DNA from: Gemmatimonadota bacterium
GTDB taxonomy: Bacteria; Gemmatimonadota; Gemmatimonadetes; Longimicrobiales; Gaopeijiaceae
DNA: 10,077 nt
Direction: 5' to 3'
Assembly (NCBI GenBank): GCA_016209995.1
Contig: JACQVC010000282.1
Span: 1 to 10,077, forward strand
Made by a program: the position numbers and the translations under genes. Below the pieces are notes generated by a model that did no database searches, was not told the origin of the DNA, and worked only from the letters and a program-made list of their open reading frames with translations. This document shows positions 5,511 through 10,077 of the stretch, one piece after another. Numbering within the stretch: the first letter of the stretch is position 1; the number at the start of each line of letters is the position of its first letter.

Positions 5511-8161
5511 GCGTCCTTGCCCCCACGTGCGCTGCGGGCCAGCTCGGCCAGCAGATTCATCGCCTGCAATGGCGTGAGCTGCTCGACATCGATCTCTTGA
5601 AGCCGTTCCACCAGGGGATGCGAGGGTGAGAAGAGTGTGAGCTGATCGGGCGGCGCCATCGAGCGCGGGCGATGACTGCCTCGCCGCCCCAGCCCCTCCC
5701 CTCCGCCGCTGTGCGCGCCCTCCAGCTCATGCAGCAACTCGCGCGCGCGCGCCAGCACGTCAGCCGGCAACCCCGCCAGCCGCGCCACCTGGATACCGTA
5801 CGAGCGGTCGGCGCCCCCCTCCTCGAGGTGCCGCAGAAACACGATGTCGTCACCCACTTCCTTGACCGCCACGTTCATGTTGAAGGCCGCATCGAGAAGA
5901 TCACCGAGCTGAGTCAGCTCGTGGTAGTGCGTGGCGAAAATCGCCTTGACTCGCATGCGGTCGTGCAGATACTCCGTGACCGCCCATGCGATGGACACGC
6001 CATCATAGGTAGAAGTTCCCCGGCCGATCTCATCCAGGAGCACCAGGCTCCGGTCGCTCGCCCCGTGGACGATCGCGGCCGTCTCGTTCATCTCGACCAT
6101 GAACGTGGACTGCCCGCGCACGAGGTTGTCGCTCGCACCCACGCGCGTGAAGATGCGATCGCATACCGGCAGCCTGGCCGCGACCGCGGGCACGAACGAA
6201 CCCATCTGCGCCATGAGCTGGATCAGACCGACCTGCCGCAGGATCGTGCTCTTCCCCGCCATGTTCGGACCCGTGAGGATCATCACTCTGCGGTCCTCGC
6301 TCATGGCGATGTCGTTGGGGATGAACTCCTCGCGCGGCATCATCGTCTCGACGACCGGGTGGCGGCCGGCTCGAATCTCGAGGTCGTAACCCGTGTGCAC
6401 CTCAGGCCGCGCGTAGCCGCGACGCTCCGTCACGTCGGCCAGCGACGACAGCACATCCAGCGCCGCCACATCCTCGGCGGTCCGCTGAATGCGCCCGACC
6501 TCAGCGGCAACCTGCTCCCGCAGCTCCCCGAAGAGCCGAACCTCCAGGGACGCGATGCCATCCTCCGCTCCCAGCACCTTCTCCTCCCACTCCTTCAGCT
6601 CGGGCGTGAAGAAGCGCTCGGCGTTCGCCAGGGTCTGTTTGCGCACGAAGTCGGCCGGCACGCGTTCGATGTTGGCGCGCGTGACTTCCAGATAGTATCC
6701 GAAGATCTTGTTGTAGCCGACTTTCAATGAGGAGATACCGGTTCGCCGGCGCTCGCGAGCCTCGAGCCCAGCAATGAAGTCTCGCGCGCCGTCCCGCACA
6801 TTCCGCAGCTCGTCCAGCTCGGCGTCGTAGCCTGCTTGGATCACACCACCTTCCGCGAGCGTAGCGGGCGGATCGGCGGAGAGGGCACGCTGCAAAAGCG
6901 CGGCCACGTCGTCGAGCGGATCGAGTTCCGTCGCCAGCTCCCGCAGCCAGAGCGCCGTCGCGGCGGCCGCCGCGGCTTGTAGCCCGGGCAGGATGGCCAG
7001 CGACCGGGCCAGCGCGGCGAGGTCACGGGGCGAAGCGCGTCCGGCGCTGGCGCGTCCGCCCAGCCGCTCGAGGTCGGCCATACCCTTCAGCTCGCGACGC
7101 AGACCTCGCCGCAGCCCGCGGTTCTCCAACAAGTCGCCCACCGCGTCGAGACGCCGCCAGATCGCGGGCGCGGCCACCAACGGCCTGAGCAGCCAGCGCC
7201 GCAGCAGGCGCGCACCCATCGGCGTTACGGTCTCATCGAGTACCGAAAGCAGCGTGCCGCCCTGCTCGCCGGCTCGCAGCGGCTCGACCAGCTCGAGGTT
7301 CCGGCGAGTCATCTCGTCGAGCACCATCGCCGTGCCTCGGCGCTCGATGCGAGGTGGGCGCAGGTGGCGCACGGCGCCGGGCTGGATCTCACGCAGGTAC
7401 GCGAGCAGCGCGCCCGCTGCCCCGATCAGCGCCCCATCCTCGGCGGTGAAGCCGAAGCCGTCGAGAGTCAGGACCTGGAACTGCCGCGTCAGCTCCCCGG
7501 CAGCCACCGAGGCGTCGAAGAGCCAGTCGTCTCGTATCGTGCGCAGCGCGGAGGTCGCGTTGTCATCGAGTGCGGCCGCCAGCGCACCTTCCGCGAGCGA
7601 CCTGGCCAGCAGCAGCTCGGCTGGCTCGAGCCGGCCCAGCTCGGCCGGCAGCTCGTCCGCGGGAACTTCCTCGACCAGCAGCTCGCCCGTGGAGAGGTCG
7701 GCGGCCGCCAGGGCATAAGCGTCGTGTTCTGCGGCCCCCACGGCCACGAGGAAGTTGTTGCGACGCGCACTGAGCAGCGCATCGCGAAGCACGGCTCCGG
7801 GCGTGACCGTTTCCACGACCTCGCGGCGAACGATGCCCTTGGCCTCGCTCGGATCCTCCATCTGCTCGCAGATCGCGACGCGGCGGCCCAAGCGCACCAG
7901 GCGCGCCAGATACTCCTCCAACGCGCGTACGGGCACCCCGGCCAGCGGCACCTCGGCCGCGGCCCCGTTATTGCGGGAGGTCAGCGTGAGTCCGAGGAGG
8001 CGGGCGCCCTCTTCGGCGTCGCCGTAGAACATCTCGTAGAAGTCGCCGACACGGAACAGGATGATCGCGTCGCGATGGCGGGCCTTGATGTCGCGCCACT
8101 GCTGCATGAGCGGCGTGCCGCTCGCCGCGGATGGCGCACGCACTCCGGGCCCGCCGCTCAC
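5507..8161 (-). CDS. mutS: DNA mismatch repair protein MutS
   Basis: MutS recognises base mismatches and small loops and starts methyl-independent or methyl-directed repair with MutL. All landmarks of a full-length MutS1 are present in 884 residues: the mismatch-reading GDFYEMF (Phe41 and Glu43), connector and lever domains, a clamp segment around 470-500, Walker A GPNMAGKST (632-640), the Walker B LLDEIGRGTSTYDG (708-721), the HYHEL motif near 746, and a C-terminal helical region. A beta-clamp-type motif QLTLF is at 840-844. The GTG start at 8161 has AGGAG ten bases upstream, inside the end of the preceding small gene. An in-frame ATG at 8107 (residue 19, MQQWRDIKA) is the alternative and matches where homology usually begins. 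The gene is six bases after the small membrane protein and overlaps the lipoprotein start by four bases. Confidence 0.97.
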   Translation of the reverse strand: MSGGPGVRAPSAASGTPLMQQWRDIKARHRDAIILFRVGDFYEMFYGDAEEGARLLGLTLTSRNNGAAAEVPLAGVPVRALEEYLARLVRLGRRVAICEQMEDPSEAKGIVRREVVETVTPGAVLRDALLSARRNNFLVAVGAAEHDAYALAAADLSTGELLVEEVPADELPAELGRLEPAELLLARSLAEGALAAALDDNATSALRTIRDDWLFDASVAAGELTRQFQVLTLDGFGFTAEDGALIGAAGALLAYLREIQPGAVRHLRPPRIERRGTAMVLDEMTRRNLELVEPLRAGEQGGTLLSVLDETVTPMGARLLRRWLLRPLVAAPAIWRRLDAVGDLLENRGLRRGLRRELKGMADLERLGGRASAGRASPRDLAALARSLAILPGLQAAAAAATALWLRELATELDPLDDVAALLQRALSADPPATLAEGGVIQAGYDAELDELRNVRDGARDFIAGLEARERRRTGISSLKVGYNKIFGYYLEVTRANIERVPADFVRKQTLANAERFFTPELKEWEEKVLGAEDGIASLEVRLFGELREQVAAEVGRIQRTAEDVAALDVLSSLADVTERRGYARPEVHTGYDLEIRAGRHPVVETMMPREEFIPNDIAMSEDRRVMILTGPNMAGKSTILRQVGLIQLMAQMGSFVPAVAARLPVCDRIFTRVGASDNLVRGQSTFMVEMNETAAIVHGASDRSLVLLDEIGRGTSTYDGVSIAWAVTEYLHDRMRVKAIFATHYHELTQLGDLLDAAFNMNVAVKEVGDDIVFLRHLEEGGADRSYGIQVARLAGLPADVLARARELLHELEGAHSGGGEGLGRRGSHRPRSMAPPDQLTLFSPSHPLVERLQEIDVEQLTPLQAMNLLAELARSARGGKDA

Positions 8162-8167
8162 GTCCGC

Positions 8168-8272
8168 TCAGCTCCTACCGGACCGGGGACGCTTGGACAG
8201 CCAGAAGTACCAGATGATCCAGAGGATGACCGCAGCCGCGCCCGCGTCGACCAGGATGACGTCGGTAGTCAT
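8168..8272 (-). CDS. 34-residue single-pass membrane protein between copA and mutS
   Basis: The ATG at 8272 shares one base with the copA TGA (TGATG), and the TGA stop at 8168 lies six bases before the mutS GTG. The peptide begins [11 protein letters not shown], continues with a hydrophobic run rich in Ile and Trp (WIIWYFWL, about residues 12-25) and ends in a basic tail (SKRPRSGR). This is one clear membrane segment, with the positive charges suggesting a cytoplasmic C-terminus. The pattern recalls, from memory, the N-terminal anchor of small cupredoxin-like proteins that follow CopA genes, but no cupredoxin domain follows here. A small regulatory subunit of the ATPase, comparable in size to KdpF or CcoS, is the other reading. 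There is no separate ribosome binding site, so expression would depend on coupling to copA. Function is not established. Confidence 0.65.
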   Translation of the reverse strand: MTTDVILVDAGAAAVILWIIWYFWLSKRPRSGRS

Positions 8273-10077
8273 CAGAAACGCGACGGTGAGAAGAAGCGGA
8301 GGCGGTTGGCGTTCGTCACGACGGTGACCGAGCTGAACGCCATGGCCGCACCCGCGATCATCGGTGAGAGAAGGGTCCCGAACAGCGGGAACAGCGCGCC
8401 CGCCGCGATGGGTATGCCCAACACATTATAGATGAACGCGCCGAAGAGGTTCTGCTTGATGTTCCAGAACGCCGTCCGCGAGACCTCGATCGCAACAACG
8501 GCACCACGCAGCGACCCGCCCATCAGCGTCACGTCCGCCGTCTCGATGGCCACGTCCGTTCCCGTCCCGATCGCGATGCCCACATCCGCTTGCGCGAGCG
8601 CCGGCCCATCGTTGATGCCATCGCCTACCATGGCGACCTTCTTGCCCTGCGCCTGCAGCTCCTGAATGCGGGCGGCCTTCTCTGCGGGTCGCACCTCGGC
8701 GATCACGCGCTCGATGCCGACCTGGCGTGCGATCGCCGCCGCGGTGCGAGGGTTGTCACCCGTGATCATGATGACCTCGAGCCCCAGCTCCTCGAGCCGT
8801 CGGACCGCGGCCGCCGAATCGGGCTTCGGCCGGTCGGCCACGCCGATCACGGCCGCTATCGAGCCGCCTCGCGCCAGGAAGACCACGCTCTTCCCCTCGT
8901 CCGCAAGCCGCCGAGCGTGGACCTCCAGACCGCCCAGGTCAATGCCCATTTCTCGCAACAGCGCCTCGTTGCCGAGCACGATGACCTGGCCATCCAGGCG
9001 AGCCTCGACGCCGCGTCCCGGCAGCGCCCGGAAGCCCGTGACCCGTGGGATCGCGCTCGACCGCTCGCGCGCGGCTCGCGCGATCGCCTCGCCGAGCGGG
9101 TGCTCCGAATCGCGCTCCGCGGCTGCCGCCAGCTCGAGCGCGGCTGCTTCAGCGAAGCCGGGCGCTGTAATCACGTCCGTGACCTCGGGTCTGCCGGAGG
9201 TGACGGTACCCGTCTTGTCGAGCACGATCACGTCGAGGGCGCGGGCCGCCTGCAACGCGGCGCCGCTGCGCACGAGCACGCCGTGCTCCGCAGCCTTGCC
9301 GACGGCCACCATCACCGAGATCGGCGTAGCGAGGCCCAGCGCACACGGACAGGCGATCACGAGCACGGCGACCGCGACAACCGTCGCATAGTTGAGCTGC
9401 GGCTCCGGACCTATCGTGTACCACGCCGCGAAAGCGGCCACGGCAACAATCATGACGGCCGGCACGAAGTAGCTAGCGACCCGGTCGACTGTCCTCTGAA
9501 TCGGGGGCTTCGAGCCCTGGGCCTGACGCACCAGGCTCACGATCTGCGCCAGCGCCGTGTCCTTGCCGACCTTCGTGGCGCGGAAGCGGAAGCTGCCGCT
9601 GCGGTTCACCGTGGCACCGATCACCGCATCGCCCGGACCCTTTTCGACCGGGATGCTCTCGCCCGTGATCATCGACTCATCCACGGCGCTGTGCCCTTCG
9701 ACGACCTCCCCGTCGACCGGCAACTTTTCGCCCGGGCGCACGACGATCAGGTCGCCGACGCGCAGATCCTCGACGGGCACCTCGCGCTCGTCACCGTCGC
9801 GCACGACGCGCGCCCGCCGAGGCTGCAGGTCCAGCAGCGCGTGCAGCGCCTGCGAGGTGCGCCCCTTCGCCCGCGCCTCCAGCGCCTGCCCCAGCATGAC
9901 CAGCGTGATCACGACCGCGGTCGCCTCGTAGAACGGCACCGCGGTCCCGGCGGGGAACAGCCCCGGAAACGCCACCGCAACCGTGGAATAGATCCAGGCG
10001 GAGCCCGTGCCCAGCGCGACCAGCGTGTTCATGTCCGCCGAGCGGCGCCGGAATGCCGCCCAGCCGCCCGTGAAGAA
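8272..10077 (-). CDS. copA: Cu+-exporting P1B-type ATPase (CopA-like), N-terminus outside the window
   Basis: This integral-membrane ATPase exports monovalent copper. The frame stays open to the right edge, reading [20 protein letters not shown] upstream of the internal Met at 10032, so 601 residues are visible. The N-terminal metal-binding domain(s) and first membrane helices are missing. In order, the motifs are the actuator TGES (about 9666-9655), [10 protein letters not shown] in the metal-binding helix (CPC at 9351-9343), the phosphorylated Asp in DKTGT (9219-9205), SEHPLGEA, the hinge [10 protein letters not shown] (Gly where Ala or Ser is usual), and the last two helices with NLFGAFIYN and [15 protein letters not shown] together with the Tyr-Asn and Met-Ser-Ser residues marks the Cu+/Ag+ subgroup (P1B-1). 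The TGA overlaps the ATG of the 34-residue membrane protein by one base. Confidence 0.95.
   Translation of the reverse strand, partial: FFTGGWAAFRRRSADMNTLVALGTGSAWIYSTVAVAFPGLFPAGTAVPFYEATAVVITLVMLGQALEARAKGRTSQALHALLDLQPRRARVVRDGDEREVPVEDLRVGDLIVVRPGEKLPVDGEVVEGHSAVDESMITGESIPVEKGPGDAVIGATVNRSGSFRFRATKVGKDTALAQIVSLVRQAQGSKPPIQRTVDRVASYFVPAVMIVAVAAFAAWYTIGPEPQLNYATVVAVAVLVIACPCALGLATPISVMVAVGKAAEHGVLVRSGAALQAARALDVIVLDKTGTVTSGRPEVTDVITAPGFAEAAALELAAAAERDSEHPLGEAIARAARERSSAIPRVTGFRALPGRGVEARLDGQVIVLGNEALLREMGIDLGGLEVHARRLADEGKSVVFLARGGSIAAVIGVADRPKPDSAAAVRRLEELGLEVIMITGDNPRTAAAIARQVGIERVIAEVRPAEKAARIQELQAQGKKVAMVGDGINDGPALAQADVGIAIGTGTDVAIETADVTLMGGSLRGAVVAIEVSRTAFWNIKQNLFGAFIYNVLGIPIAAGALFPLFGTLLSPMIAGAAMAFSSVTVVTNANRLRFFSPSRF

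Noticed and set aside
5672..6730. 352-codon plus-strand frame, and a similar one at 7364-8431
   Set aside because: Both are antisense to mutS, and the second runs on into the end of copA. Neither has a domain pattern, and the sense genes explain the sequence.
1..10077. CRISPR array, tRNA or rRNA genes, insertion sequence or prophage
   Set aside because: There are no regularly spaced repeats, no cloverleaf or rRNA-like stretch, and no transposase or integrase motif in any frame. Coding is nearly continuous with chromosomal housekeeping-type genes.

Overview
The window is GC-rich bacterial chromosome. Every supported gene lies on the minus strand, so transcription runs from high to low coordinates. 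Gene order, short gaps and the style of the proteins (an EF-G-like paralogue, a rhomboid with a C-terminal helical tail, Ddl, and a MutS with a GTG start) suggest an uncultured environmental bacterium, possibly Gemmatimonadota. That placement is an impression from protein style, not a computed result.

Layout in transcription order. (1) 10077-8272: the C-terminal three quarters or so of a Cu+-type P1B ATPase (CopA-like), running in from outside the window. (2) 8272-8168: a 34-residue single-pass membrane protein whose ATG overlaps the copA stop. (3) 8161-5507: full-length MutS. (4) 5510-5166: a small lipoprotein with a TonB-C-like domain, starting inside the mutS stop (GTGA overlap). (5) 5146-3728: a cystathionine beta-synthase/cysteine synthase-type PLP enzyme with a C-terminal CBS pair. 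(6) 3696-2683: D-alanine--D-alanine ligase. These six genes have junctions of -4 to +31 bases and probably form one operon. (7) 2583-1741: a rhomboid-family intramembrane protease after a 99-base gap with a possible promoter. (8) 1574-1: an EF-G-like translational GTPase after a 166-base gap. That gap holds a 13-bp inverted repeat with octamer tandem repeats and a good sigma70-like promoter. The EF-G gene runs off the left edge and carries an apparent one-base deletion near 1144.

Functionally the set joins copper export, DNA mismatch repair, sulfur amino acid metabolism and peptidoglycan precursor synthesis with an envelope lipoprotein. I see no mobile element, CRISPR array, tRNA or rRNA, and no gene-free stretch above 300 bases. 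No clear new multi-gene system is evident. The points most worth a second look are the untracked 34-residue membrane peptide coupling copA to mutS, the EF-G paralogue with altered G3 and G4 motifs plus a frameshift, and the repeat structure between the rhomboid and EF-G genes.
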